48,453 bases of DNA from the NCBI GenBank assembly GCA_026989135.1, contig JALSJZ010000132.1:1-48453 (forward strand). The letters run 5' to 3'. Within the stretch, counting starts at the first letter, position 1; the number at the start of each line of letters is the position of its first letter. The notes below the pieces were generated by a model, which saw only the letters and a list, made by a program, of their open reading frames with translations, made no database searches and was not told where the DNA came from. Both the position numbers and the translations under genes were made by a program. This document shows, piece by piece, positions 1 through 8,619 of this stretch. Origin of the DNA: Sedimenticola sp. GTDB taxonomy: Bacteria; Pseudomonadota; Gammaproteobacteria; Chromatiales; Chromatiaceae.

Positions 1-328
1 CCTCTTCAATGCTCTTCATCAGTTCGGCATCGCTGCGATCCATCCGCTCGCGATCTGTCACAAAGTCGATTGGCTTTGGCTCTACTGCAATGGCAATGGC
101 GCCATCCCCCCGGCCCTCCTTGCCATGACAATAGAAGCAGTACTTCATATAGAGCGCCTTGCCATTGTCCAGATTGACCGTCTGATCCGGCGCAGCATAC
201 ACCATCGGGGTAAGGCCTAAGGCAGCCAGCATGCCACAGGCTGCCAGCTTCAGATTTAGATTCAGCGACCATTTCCGTGTGAAAAAGCCATTCAGTCTGG
301 TTATATATCTTCTCTTGTTTAAAGCCAT
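1..328 (-). CDS. cytochrome c, secreted (partial, runs off left edge)
   Basis: Reading the minus strand from an ATG at 328 gives an open frame of about 109 codons with no stop before the window edge. The first ~48 residues are basic and then hydrophobic, ending A-A-P-D-Q, as expected for a Sec signal peptide. One haem c site follows (C-F-Y-C-H), then G-K-E-G-R-G-D-G, typical of a class I cytochrome c fold in which C-x-x-C-H binds haem and a later Met (outside the window) would be the second ligand. The start lies 4 bases after the stop of the haem/FGE-like gene, so the two are probably cotranscribed and act in the same periplasmic electron-transfer process. The partner reductase or oxidase is not in the window. 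Identity as a c-type cytochrome is secure; its specific role is unknown. Confidence 0.85.
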   Translation of the reverse strand, partial: MALNKRRYITRLNGFFTRKWSLNLNLKLAACGMLAALGLTPMVYAAPDQTVNLDNGKALYMKYCFYCHGKEGRGDGAIAIAVEPKPIDFVTDRERMDRSDAELMKSIEE

Positions 329-332
329 CAAC

Positions 333-1457
333 TCAGTCTCTATCCTCTCTGTTTACATCCTGGGCACAACGAAAGCCAAAACTAAAATTCTTTGTCATTG
401 GGTGAAAGAAGATACGGTTATAGGTCGGCGCACTGATACCGCATCGATAGTAGGTGCAGTCATACCAGGAGCCGCCCTTTACCACACGGTACATCTCCCC
501 CTCATTGAGATCCTTGTGGGTATTACCCGGATAGGCCTTGTACCAGCTTGCCGTCCACTCAAAGACATTGCCCGCCATATCATAGAGGCCATAAGGGCTT
601 CTGCCATTTTCAAAAGAGCCCACCTTCATCGCCTTGCCCAGCCCGTGCTGGGGGGTGTTGCCCTTGCTCTTGTCAAACTCATCCCCCCACGGAAAGACCC
701 TGCCATCGGTACCTCTTGCCGCCTTCTCCCACTCATATTCGGTTGGCAGGCGCTTCCCGGCCCACTCGCAGTAGTCACTGGCATCCTGCCAGCTTACAAA
801 GACAACCGGGTAATCTTCCATCCCCTCCGGAATATCATTATTGCTCTTTACCCAGTCATCCGGTAGGCGGTGCCCGGTGGCTTGAACAAAGCGCTTGTAT
901 TTGGCATTGGTCACCTCATAGAGATCAATATAGTAGTCCGGCAGATACTTTTTGTGCGCAGGCCCGGATTTTGGCCACCAATCATCCGTCCCCATAGTAA
1001 ACTCACCCGCAGGCACCAACACCATATCTTCAGGGGCTTTGCGCTCGGTACTGACCGGGGGAGATGAGGGAGCCGCCTTTGCCAGCGCAACCTTGTAGAC
1101 TCTATCCTCCAATGGCACCTTGTAGCGCTCATCAATCTCTAAAAAGCGCTGGCTATAGTCCGCATTGTGGCACCGCAGGCACTCGGTATCGGTCGTGTAA
1201 TCTATGGCGGGACGCTGCTGCTGCGCATGGCAGAGGGCGCAATTTGGCTGGCCGGTTTCCAGATAGTCTGCAATCCGCTCCTGCTGGATCTCCGCCTTCG
1301 ATTCCACCGGAAAAGGCAGCTCTTCCACCTCCCCGTTCTGCACCGCTGAGGCAGCAGCCACAGAGATCGAAACAACGAATGAGCAGAGCAGCAGAAGACA
1401 TCTGCCAGCAAAGAACGTCACAACTCTGCTTGCACAGGGTACAGCTGGATTCAACAT
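333..1457 (-). CDS. diheme-site c-type cytochrome fused to formylglycine-generating-enzyme/SUMF1-like domain
   Basis: The frame is open from 1616. A hydrophobic segment precedes two haem c motifs (C-A-L-C-H and C-L-R-C-H, about 20 residues apart). A C-terminal domain of about 220 residues then shows the FGE-sulfatase/SUMF1/EgtB family landmarks: M-V-L-V-P-A-G-E-F-T-M-G, K-R-L-P-T-E-Y-E-W-E, G-L-Y-D-M-A-G-N-V-F-E-W and a closing G-F-R-C-A. Family members modify proteins or small molecules oxidatively; haem sites in the same chain suggest a periplasmic redox role. The start is uncertain: ATGs at 1457 and 1499 both precede hydrophobic stretches, neither with a clear ribosome site. The most upstream start (1616) is unlikely because its first codons lie in a dispersed 45-bp repeat. 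The next gene downstream encodes a cytochrome c. Confidence 0.8.
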   Translation of the reverse strand: MLNPAVPCASRVVTFFAGRCLLLLCSFVVSISVAAASAVQNGEVEELPFPVESKAEIQQERIADYLETGQPNCALCHAQQQRPAIDYTTDTECLRCHNADYSQRFLEIDERYKVPLEDRVYKVALAKAAPSSPPVSTERKAPEDMVLVPAGEFTMGTDDWWPKSGPAHKKYLPDYYIDLYEVTNAKYKRFVQATGHRLPDDWVKSNNDIPEGMEDYPVVFVSWQDASDYCEWAGKRLPTEYEWEKAARGTDGRVFPWGDEFDKSKGNTPQHGLGKAMKVGSFENGRSPYGLYDMAGNVFEWTASWYKAYPGNTHKDLNEGEMYRVVKGGSWYDCTYYRCGISAPTYNRIFFHPMTKNFSFGFRCAQDVNREDRD

Positions 1458-1575
1458 CAAAATCAAACCTATAACTAGAGGAAAATCAAAGATTTTCATT
1501 CTGCTTAGCGGCAACGTCCATGTCAAGGAACCGGAGGAAGATACCCTTACAGACCCAATAACAGCCAAAAGTTCC

Positions 1576-1620
1576 CCCACAGTTAACTTTAGCCCCTTCC
1601 TGCCTGTTTTCCACATAAAA
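1576..1620. repeat. 45-bp dispersed repeat, copy 1
   Basis: This segment recurs in the same orientation at 9712-9756 with only two mismatches over 45 bases. It lies upstream of the haem/FGE-like gene here and upstream of the ygiQ-like gene there. The shared stretch starts with cccacagttaactttagcc and ends in an A-rich tract. It is intergenic at the second copy, so it is probably intergenic here too, and the apparent coding extension of the neighbouring minus-strand gene into it is an accident. Confidence 0.8.
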
Positions 1621-1657
1621 TAACCGGATCAATAGACCAATAGGTCGCCAAACAGCG

Positions 1658-1695
1658 GACAGATCACGATTATTCCACTTTAATCGAGGTCTGTC
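1658..1695. repeat. REP-like palindrome
   Basis: The imperfect inverted repeat pairs gacaga (1658-1663) and cgatta (1667-1672) with taatcg (1681-1686) and tctgtc (1690-1695) around an 8-base loop. The adjoining ggggacagacctcgatt core resembles a REP-type palindrome common in gammaproteobacteria, usually mobilised by TnpA-REP transposases. A diverged half-copy lies in opposite orientation at 9596-9621. No transposase is present in the window. Confidence 0.7.
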
Positions 1696-1845
1696 CCCTA
1701 TTGCCCCCTGCCTATTGTCTTGAGCTGCTATTGTCCGGGTTAACCGCGAATACCAGGGTTTGCGAAATAAAGTTCTATTCCTTGCGGCCGATAGTACTAA
1801 CCAGACATTTGCGCGGGATCATACAACCTGTTTCAACTCTCTTCT

Positions 1846-1873
1846 GTGTCATGTGCGTATAAGTCAGTGACAC
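1846..1873. promoter_or_regulatory. inverted repeat upstream of the signalling operon
   Basis: Six-base arms gtgtca (1846-1851) and tgacac (1868-1873) flank 16 bases, ending about 20 bases before the ATG at 1895. This is where an operator for the signalling operon could lie. No convincing -35/-10 pair was identified, so the role is a guess. Confidence 0.25.
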
Positions 1874-1894
1874 GGGCTGACAGGAAAGTGAATT

Positions 1895-2707
1895 ATGGAA
1901 CGAACGCTTCTGCTCGTAGACGATGAACCCAATATTCTCCAGGCACTCAAGCGCCTGTTGCGGCGTAGTGGCTACCGGATACTGACGGCGGAGAGCGGCC
2001 AGGAGGGTCTCAGGCTGCTGGAACAGCACTCGGTGCAGGTCATCATCTCGGATGCCCGCATGCCCGGAATGGGCGGCATCGAGTTTCTGGACAGGGCCAG
2101 GGAGCGTTGGCCTGATTGCATCCGCATCATGCTCTCGGGCTACACTGAACTGGAGGCGGTCATTCAGGCAGTCAACCGGAGCGCCATCTACAAGTTTTTC
2201 ACTAAACCCTGGGAGGATGATCGGTTGCGGGATCATATTGAGGAGGCCTTCCGGCAATATGAACTGCAGGATGAAAATCATCGCCTCACCCAGGAGCTGC
2301 ATGCCGCCAATGATGAGTTGGCTCGCATCAATCAGTGTCTGGAAGAGCGCGTGGATGAGAATGCCAAACAGAGTGCGCTGAGCCTGGCGTCACTCAAAAT
2401 TGCCCAGGATATACTTGAGCACCTGCCGATTGGCATTATCGGCATCAGTGAAGACAATCTGATCTCTTCCGTCAACCGATATGCCCTGAAGCTGCTCAAT
2501 AATGGGAAGAGCGGATTGGTCGGTCTTGTGGCAGATGATGTGCTGCCGGCGGAGATCCTCGGGGTTCATTGTGCAGCGGCGGAAGATTGCCAGGTTGCAG
2601 AACAGGTAACACTGGCCGATGGCCGGGTTATTGAAGTAGGGCATTACCGGATGGACGATGGCAGGGTCAATGCCAGCATATTGATTATTCAGCAGCAGAA
2701 GGATTAG
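1895..2707 (+). CDS. response regulator with REC and PAS-like domains
   Basis: Residues 1-120 are a receiver domain of the RpfG-like type: acidic pair D9-D10 in L-L-V-D-D-E, phosphoacceptor D53 in I-I-S-D-A-R-M-P and K104 in F-F-T-K-P-W. A helical linker (about 125-165) leads to a region of about 100 residues (I-L-E-H-L-P-I-G-I-I-G-I onward) that resembles a small PAS domain. There is no DNA-binding or enzymatic output domain, so it probably signals through protein contacts. The ATG has a purine-rich aggaaag 8 bases upstream. It is the first gene of a five-gene signalling operon; the next start lies 2 bases after its stop. Confidence 0.88.
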   Translation: MERTLLLVDDEPNILQALKRLLRRSGYRILTAESGQEGLRLLEQHSVQVIISDARMPGMGGIEFLDRARERWPDCIRIMLSGYTELEAVIQAVNRSAIYKFFTKPWEDDRLRDHIEEAFRQYELQDENHRLTQELHAANDELARINQCLEERVDENAKQSALSLASLKIAQDILEHLPIGIIGISEDNLISSVNRYALKLLNNGKSGLVGLVADDVLPAEILGVHCAAAEDCQVAEQVTLADGRVIEVGHYRMDDGRVNASILIIQQQKD

Positions 2708-2709
2708 CC

Positions 2710-3549
2710 GTGATACCCGTTAATCTGGATGATCTGGATAGCCTGCCGGCACTCAAACCCGGGGTAGCCAGTATCCTGCGCACCATACAGCAGGATGAGA
2801 TCGATGCCGCCGATATTGCAAAGAGCATACAGCTGGACATTGGATTGACAGCTCGCGTTCTGCGAGTTGCCAACTCCTCTTTCTATGGCTTCAGCAACCA
2901 GATTGCATCGGTTAAGGATGCCTGCATATTGCTGGGCAAACATACCGTATGCAACCTGACGCTCTCCTCTGTGGTGGTCTGTCATCTCTCATCCTCCGGA
3001 GAGGGGATGCTTGATTGCCGGGTACTTTGGCAGCACGGGTTGAGAACGGCTGCAGCTGCCATGGTGTTGGCAAAGCAGTGCGGCATGGATGAGGGCAGCG
3101 CCTTTACCGGTGGCCTGCTGCATGATCTTGGCCGGGTGGTGCTGGCCATACACTTCCCTGCGCAGTTTACTGCGGTGCTGGATTATCAGAATGACCGCCG
3201 CTGCCTGACACAGGAGGCGGAGATGGCAGTTTTGGGTATTGACCACTGCATCCTCGGAGCAGAGCTGGCAAAGAGATGGAACTTTCCTGATCACCTCTGC
3301 AGGGTCATCGGCAGCCATCACCGGCCAGAGCCGAGCCATCAAAATAATCTGCCCCGGCTGATCCATGTCGCAGATGTGATCAGCCATGATCTGGCTCCGG
3401 ATAACAAGGGAGAGAGCCTGATTCCGCCGGTAGATGAAGAGGTGGTCAAACAACTGGGGCTGGAGTGGCCGCAGCGGGATGATCTGTTTATGGAGATGGA
3501 GGAGATACATGGTGCCCTCTCCACTCTGCTGGAAACCTCAGGAACATAA
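2710..3549 (+). CDS. HDOD domain protein
   Basis: This 279-residue protein is almost entirely an HDOD domain, a non-catalytic relative of HD hydrolases found in bacterial signalling proteins. Landmarks are L-P-A-L-K-P-G-V, the helical N-S-S-F-Y-G-F segment, the H-D-L-G-R-V-V-L core and E-L-A-K-R-W-N-F-P. The start is a GTG with aagga about 7 bases upstream, 2 bases past the preceding stop, implying translational coupling. HDOD proteins usually act as output or adaptor modules in chemotaxis or c-di-GMP pathways, consistent with the neighbouring kinases and HD-GYP-type regulator. Its partner is unknown. Confidence 0.87.
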   Translation: MIPVNLDDLDSLPALKPGVASILRTIQQDEIDAADIAKSIQLDIGLTARVLRVANSSFYGFSNQIASVKDACILLGKHTVCNLTLSSVVVCHLSSSGEGMLDCRVLWQHGLRTAAAAMVLAKQCGMDEGSAFTGGLLHDLGRVVLAIHFPAQFTAVLDYQNDRRCLTQEAEMAVLGIDHCILGAELAKRWNFPDHLCRVIGSHHRPEPSHQNNLPRLIHVADVISHDLAPDNKGESLIPPVDEEVVKQLGLEWPQRDDLFMEMEEIHGALSTLLETSGT

Positions 3550-3553
3550 CCCA

Positions 3554-3607
3554 ATGAACACCCTCTCTCCAAGTGGAATGGCATCGGGTCGAAAAGGTAA
3601 CGCCTGA
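3554..3607 (+). CDS. possible 17-codon coupled mini-ORF
   Basis: An ATG at 3554, 4 bases after the HDOD stop, opens a 17-codon frame (beginning M-N-T-L-S-P-S-G) whose TGA overlaps the ATG of the histidine kinase. It has an aggaa-like site upstream. It could couple translation across the 57-base gap or simply be chance; no homology is recognisable. Confidence 0.2.
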   Translation: MNTLSPSGMASGRKGNA

Positions 3608-5802
3608 TGAGCACACAGAGCAGAGATACCAAAGAGCTTGAACGGGGCCTGAAGGCATCGCAGGCGCAGATCGAGCATGATTTCCACGTGCAAAAAGCGA
3701 TCAGTGAGATCCTGCAGATCTCGCTGGAGCCGATCACGCTGGAAGAGCAACTGGATAAGGTCATTAGGCTGCTGGTCTCTATTCCCTGGCTGTCAGTACA
3801 GGGCAAGGGTGCCATCTTTCTCTACAACGAGCAGACCAGGAAGCTGGAGCTGAAGGCTCAGCACGGGCTGGCTGAAGCGCTGCTGACAATGTGCGCACAG
3901 GTGCCCCTGGGACACTGTCTGTGCGGCGCTGCGGCGGAGAGTGCAACAACAGTGTTCAAAGGGCATCTGGATAATGAGCATAGGGTGCGCTTCGAGGGGA
4001 TGGCGGATCACGGCCACTACTGCCTGCCCATTATCGCGCGCGAGCGGATGCTGGGCGTGCTAAACGTCTATGTCGATGCGGGCCATGAGCGGGGGATCAA
4101 TGAAGAGGCATTTTTAACCACAGTCGCCAACACCCTGGGCGGCATCATTGAGCGCGCCGTATCCGAGCGGGAGCTGTATTACCAAAAGTTCGCCATGGAT
4201 CAGCATGCCAATGTCAGCATTACCGATGTGGCTGGCAAGATTATCTATATCAATGACCGTTTCTGTGACAGCATGGGCTACGGCCGGGATGAGTTGATCG
4301 GGCAGAGCCACCGTATCCTGAAATCCCCCCACCATACGGATGATTTCTTCAAAAAGATGTGGGAGACGCTGACGGCGGGGGAGGTCTGGCATGGTGAGAT
4401 CTGTAATCGCAGCAAAAGCGGTGAGCTGATCTGGCTGGATGCAACCATCGTCCCCTTTCTCGATCCTGCCGGCAAGCCCTATAAATATGTCTCCATACAC
4501 AACGATATCACGACACTGAAAGCGGTCGAACGGGAGTTGGCAAAAGAGGGCGCCTTCCTGCAGAACCTCACCCACTCTATCGGAGACGGCATCATTGCAG
4601 GTGATGCGGCAGGCAAGATCACCTTTATCAATGCAGAGGCCCGCACCCTGATCGGGCGCAAAGAGGATGAGCTGATCGGGGAGGATATCGGTGAAGTCGC
4701 CTACGGGCAGATGGTAGACGCAGCAGTGGCAGAGCAGCAGGGAAACCCCATACTCAGAGCCCTGCATGGATTCCGCACCTACCGCGAGGAGGATGGCATC
4801 TTCTACCGGCAGGATGGCACCACTCTGCCCATCGCCTTCGTGGTCTCCCCCATGATCGACGACACCGGCTATGCGGGGTCTATCACCGTATTTCGGGATA
4901 TCACCCAACGCAAAGCCATTGAACAGAAGCAGCAGGCATTGATCAAAAAACTTCAGGATGCCCACACCCAGCTACTGCAATCGGAGAAGATGGCCTCCAT
5001 TGGCCAGCTGGCGGCCGGTGTCGCCCATGAGATCAACAACCCAGTCGGCTACATCAACTCCAACATGGGGTCACTGCGGCAGTATGTAACCGATCTCTTT
5101 TCGCTGCTGGAGGGGTACAAAAAACTGGAGGCGCTGATTCCGGAGGAGCATCCGGTACGCCGGGAGGTGCAGAATCTGCAGCAGGAGCTGGATCTCGATT
5201 TTCTGCAAGAGGATATCAAAAGCCTGCTCGAAGAGTCGGATGAAGGGATTCTTCGGGTCAAGCAGATCGTCAATGATCTCAAGGACTTCTCCCGCCTGGA
5301 CAGCACCGAATGGCATTGGGCCGACCTGGAGTCGGGGCTGGACAGCACGCTGAATATTGTCCACAACGAGATCAAATACAAGGCGGACGTGGTCAAGGAG
5401 TACGCAGGCATTCCGCAGGTAGAGTGCATCGGCTCACAGCTCAACCAGGTCTTTATGAACCTGCTGGTCAATGGTGCCCATGCAATTGGCGAGCGTGGCA
5501 CCATTACCATACGCACCGGCACCGAAGGTGCCGACCAGGTCTGGGTGGAGATTGCCGATACCGGAAAGGGCATCGAGTCTGGTGCGCTCTCCCGCATATT
5601 TGATCCCTTCTACACGACCAAGCCGGTAGGTAAAGGCACGGGGCTTGGACTCTCGCTCTCCTACAATATCGTGGAGCGCCATGGCGGCGTGATCACAGTG
5701 GAGAGCAAGGTAGGCAGAGGTAGCTGTTTCCGGGTACGGCTGCCCATCAGGCAGGCCAAAAGAGCTGCGTCAGAAGAGCATGATAAAGACGACCAGAAAT
5801 AA
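3607..5802 (+). CDS. soluble hybrid-sensor histidine kinase, GAF-PAS-PAS-HisKA-HATPase
   Basis: The protein has no membrane segment. Residues about 30-190 form a GAF domain, about 195-305 a PAS domain with PAC (I-T-D-V-A-G-K-I-I-Y-I-N-D-R-F-C), and about 315-435 a second PAS (G-D-G-I-I-A-G-D-A-A-G-K-I-T-F-I-N). A coiled linker leads to the transmitter. The phosphoacceptor is H474 in [12 protein letters not shown]. The ATPase domain shows N (M-N-L-L-V-N-G-A-H-A-I), G1 (D-T-G-K-G-I) and G2 ([11 protein letters not shown]) boxes. The 3' end overlaps the next kinase gene by 23 bases. Its transmitter closely resembles that of the neighbour, suggesting tandem duplication with exchange of input domains. 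Likely targets are the two REC proteins in the operon. Confidence 0.92.
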   Translation: MSTQSRDTKELERGLKASQAQIEHDFHVQKAISEILQISLEPITLEEQLDKVIRLLVSIPWLSVQGKGAIFLYNEQTRKLELKAQHGLAEALLTMCAQVPLGHCLCGAAAESATTVFKGHLDNEHRVRFEGMADHGHYCLPIIARERMLGVLNVYVDAGHERGINEEAFLTTVANTLGGIIERAVSERELYYQKFAMDQHANVSITDVAGKIIYINDRFCDSMGYGRDELIGQSHRILKSPHHTDDFFKKMWETLTAGEVWHGEICNRSKSGELIWLDATIVPFLDPAGKPYKYVSIHNDITTLKAVERELAKEGAFLQNLTHSIGDGIIAGDAAGKITFINAEARTLIGRKEDELIGEDIGEVAYGQMVDAAVAEQQGNPILRALHGFRTYREEDGIFYRQDGTTLPIAFVVSPMIDDTGYAGSITVFRDITQRKAIEQKQQALIKKLQDAHTQLLQSEKMASIGQLAAGVAHEINNPVGYINSNMGSLRQYVTDLFSLLEGYKKLEALIPEEHPVRREVQNLQQELDLDFLQEDIKSLLEESDEGILRVKQIVNDLKDFSRLDSTEWHWADLESGLDSTLNIVHNEIKYKADVVKEYAGIPQVECIGSQLNQVFMNLLVNGAHAIGERGTITIRTGTEGADQVWVEIADTGKGIESGALSRIFDPFYTTKPVGKGTGLGLSLSYNIVERHGGVITVESKVGRGSCFRVRLPIRQAKRAASEEHDKDDQK

Positions 5803-7261
5803 GATACGCGTGGCGTTCATCACGCCCACCATCGTTACTCTGCTGGCGCTGGGGCTCTTCGAGTGGTTCATGCTTGAGACACAGCACGATCATGCCTTTA
5901 TCGGTGCAATAGGGTCGCAGCCCGAGTTGAGCCAGAATCTGTTGACCTTCGCCAACATGGTGCGTATCGGGCAGGAGGAGGATAAAAATGAACTGGCAAA
6001 GAGCATGGCCGCATTCAGCGCCAGGCTGGAGCTGCTGGAGCAGGGTGGCCAATGGATGCAGCAGCATCTGCCGCCCCTGCCGCAAGAGCTGATGCACGAA
6101 CTGGCTGCGGTGAAAAAGATCTGGCTGGATATAAAACCCCGTATAAAGCTGATTATTGAAAAATCTGTGGCAGATACGCAGTGGCAGGCTGCCTATCAGC
6201 ACCTGGTCGGTGACATCCCCAGGCTGCAGGCGGCATCACATAGCCTGATTATGGCCTATGATGAGCGAGACAACAGGCTGCGTACACAGATGCTCTACAG
6301 CCTGGCCGCTGTTGTCCTGCTGACCCTATCTTCCACCATTATCGGCGTATGGGTGGTACGCCGGTATAGCAATGAGCAGCAGATCATAGAGGCCAGGCTG
6401 CGCCAGGAGAAAGAGGAGCAGGAGCAGCTGGTGCAACAGCTGCAGGATGCGCAGGCGCAGCTTTTGCAATCAGAAAAACTGGCCTCTATAGGCCAGTTGG
6501 CGGCCGGCGTTGCACATGAGATCAACAACCCCGTGGGCTATATCAACTCCAATATCGGCTCTTTGCAACGAGCCCTGGATGACCTGTTCAGACTGCTCGA
6601 CCTCTATGAGCGGGCAGAAGAGAAACTCAGTGATGAACAGACCCGGCAGCAGATCCAGGCCCTCAAGCAGGAGGTGGATCTGGAATTTCTTAAAGAGGAT
6701 CTCAAAGAGCTGATCAGTGAATCACAGGAGGGCGTGGGGCGGGTCAAACGGATTGTGCAGGATCTCAAGGAGTTCGCCCACATGGAGGAGAATGAGTGGC
6801 AATGGGCAGATCTGCATCAAGGGCTGAACAGCACGCTCAACATCGTCAACAACGAGCTCAAATACAGGGCAGAAGTGGTAAAGGATTACGGCGATATTCC
6901 AGAAGTGGAGTGCCTCATCTCACAGCTCAATCAAGTCTTCATGAACCTGCTGGTCAATGCGGCACACGCCATAGAGCAGCAGGGAGTCATTACCATCCGC
7001 ACAGGTAGAGAGGGGGATCATGTCTGGATATCAGTGGCGGACAACGGTAAAGGCATGGATGCGGCCACACAAAAAAAGATCTTCGATCCATTCTTCACCA
7101 CCAAAGCGGTAGGCAAAGGGACGGGGCTGGGACTGTCACTCTCTTACACCATCATCCAGAGGCACAATGGCAGCATCAGCGTAAAAAGTGAGCCCGGTAA
7201 GGGCTCGACCTTCTGCATCAGATTACCCATTGCGCAAGCTGAGAGAAAGGCGGAAAGCTAG
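5780..7261 (+). CDS. membrane-bound sensor histidine kinase
   Basis: A transmembrane segment at about residues 8-30 and another at about 175-195 enclose a periplasmic helical sensor of roughly 145 residues, probably a four-helix bundle. A coiled linker ([14 protein letters not shown]) connects to the transmitter with phosphoacceptor H246 in [12 protein letters not shown], then N, G1 (D-N-G-K-G-M) and G2 ([11 protein letters not shown]) boxes. The transmitter matches the upstream kinase over long identical blocks, including [11 protein letters not shown] and [13 protein letters not shown]. The start lies inside the end of the preceding gene, and the stop overlaps the GTG of the next by one base, so all three are translationally linked. 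Ligand unknown. Confidence 0.92.
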   Translation: MIKTTRNKIRVAFITPTIVTLLALGLFEWFMLETQHDHAFIGAIGSQPELSQNLLTFANMVRIGQEEDKNELAKSMAAFSARLELLEQGGQWMQQHLPPLPQELMHELAAVKKIWLDIKPRIKLIIEKSVADTQWQAAYQHLVGDIPRLQAASHSLIMAYDERDNRLRTQMLYSLAAVVLLTLSSTIIGVWVVRRYSNEQQIIEARLRQEKEEQEQLVQQLQDAQAQLLQSEKLASIGQLAAGVAHEINNPVGYINSNIGSLQRALDDLFRLLDLYERAEEKLSDEQTRQQIQALKQEVDLEFLKEDLKELISESQEGVGRVKRIVQDLKEFAHMEENEWQWADLHQGLNSTLNIVNNELKYRAEVVKDYGDIPEVECLISQLNQVFMNLLVNAAHAIEQQGVITIRTGREGDHVWISVADNGKGMDAATQKKIFDPFFTTKAVGKGTGLGLSLSYTIIQRHNGSISVKSEPGKGSTFCIRLPIAQAERKAES

Positions 7262-8619
7262 TGACCAGCTCAGATACAGACCCTGTAACCGAGACTGCTG
7301 ACGGGAGCCTTGAGCAGGTCATCTCATCGGCAACCCTGCTGTTCGTCGATGATGAGAGCAATATCCTTTCATCACTGCGACGCCTGTTCAGGCCGCTTGG
7401 CTACAAGATCCTGCTGGCACCTGGTGGCGAGGAGGGACTGGAAATCATGCGCAACAGCGCCGTTGACCTGGTCATCTCCGACATGCGCATGCCAGAGATG
7501 GATGGCGCCACCTTTCTTGCCAGGGTGGCGGAACAGTGGCCGACGACGATGCGCATTCTGTTGACCGGCTATGCCGATATGGAGTCCACCATTGCCGCGA
7601 TCAATGCCGGCAAGATCTATAAATATATCAGCAAGCCATGGGATGAGAACGAGATCAAAATCTCAGTCCGTCGCGCCCTGGAGCAACGCTTTCTGGAGCA
7701 GGAGCGGCAACGTCTACTAGCTCTGACAAAGAGGCAAAATAGAGAGCTGCAGGCATTCAATGCCAATCTGGAAGAGACGGTTCGGCAGCGCACCCAAGAG
7801 CTGCGCAAGACCATGGAGCTGCTGGAGCAGGCGCACAGATCCCTGAAGGACAACTATGTCGGCTCCATCAAAGTGCTCTCCAACATCATAGAGCTGCGGG
7901 AAAGTGGATCAACCGGGCATGCCCGGCGGGTGGCGGAACTGGCACGCGACCTGGCCGTGAAGATGGATCTGGACAGTGAGACCGTGCAACAAGTGCTGTT
8001 TGCGGCATTATTGCATAACATCGGTAAAGTCGGGCTGCCGGACAGATTGATCAACAAGCCTTTTCATGAACTGCTGGCAGAGGAGCGGGATCAGGTTATG
8101 AAACATCCGGCCATCGGGGAGGGACTCCTTATGGGGCTGGACAATCTCCAGCTTGCGGCCAAACTGATCAGGAATCAGCATGAGCAATTCAATGGCTGCG
8201 GCTATCCAGACGGGCTTGCCAGAGAGGCCATCCCGTTGGGCGCCAGGATCATCGCCCTGGCCAATGACTATGATGAGCTGCTGCATGGCATGCTCCTGCG
8301 CAAGCAGCAGAGCCAAAGTGAAGCACAGAGCTACCTACTGAAACACCGTGGCAAGCGTTATGACCCGGAGTTGGTGGATATCTTTCTGGATATGGTGGGT
8401 GCCGCCAAAGCCCGGCCGACCAAAGAGCGCGTGCATCTTGTCAAATCGAATGGCTTGACTGCAGGCATGATGCTGGCGCGGGATCTGGTAGTTCATGACC
8501 GGGCGCTGCTGCTGTCAAAAGGGCATCTGTTGGATGAAGGGCTGATTCAACGCATACATGAGCTGGAGAGGTCGCTGGATGAAGATCTGGATATCTATGT
8601 CATCGTACCAGGAGGATGA
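7261..8619 (+). CDS. RpfG-like response regulator, REC plus degenerate HD-GYP
   Basis: A receiver domain (about residues 22-145; V-D-D-E, phosphoacceptor D74 in I-S-D-M-R-M-P, I-S-K-P-W) and a long coiled linker precede an HD-GYP domain (about 200-385). HD-GYP proteins hydrolyse c-di-GMP using two or three metals. Here the canonical L-H-D-I-G-K is L-H-N-I-G-K (H252-N253), the usual H-H-E before the G-Y-P loop is Q306-H307-E308, and the later A-D-x-[FY]-D has N335 in place of the first Asp. The G-C-G-Y-P loop itself is present (312-316). Loss of several metal ligands suggests weak or no phosphodiesterase activity, perhaps a binding or adaptor role. The GTG start overlaps the kinase stop. Confidence 0.9.
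   Translation: MTSSDTDPVTETADGSLEQVISSATLLFVDDESNILSSLRRLFRPLGYKILLAPGGEEGLEIMRNSAVDLVISDMRMPEMDGATFLARVAEQWPTTMRILLTGYADMESTIAAINAGKIYKYISKPWDENEIKISVRRALEQRFLEQERQRLLALTKRQNRELQAFNANLEETVRQRTQELRKTMELLEQAHRSLKDNYVGSIKVLSNIIELRESGSTGHARRVAELARDLAVKMDLDSETVQQVLFAALLHNIGKVGLPDRLINKPFHELLAEERDQVMKHPAIGEGLLMGLDNLQLAAKLIRNQHEQFNGCGYPDGLAREAIPLGARIIALANDYDELLHGMLLRKQQSQSEAQSYLLKHRGKRYDPELVDIFLDMVGAAKARPTKERVHLVKSNGLTAGMMLARDLVVHDRALLLSKGHLLDEGLIQRIHELERSLDEDLDIYVIVPGG

Noticed and set aside
231-866. 211-codon open frame on the plus strand
   Set aside because: Antisense to the haem/FGE-like gene, no recognisable protein features.
1500-1616. N-terminal extension of the haem/FGE-like protein to 1616
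   Set aside because: Its first codons lie in a dispersed repeat that is non-coding at the second copy, and the segment is not a signal peptide.
4114-4965. 283-codon minus-strand frame
   Set aside because: Antisense to the GAF-PAS-PAS kinase; composition and lack of motifs mark it as a shadow.
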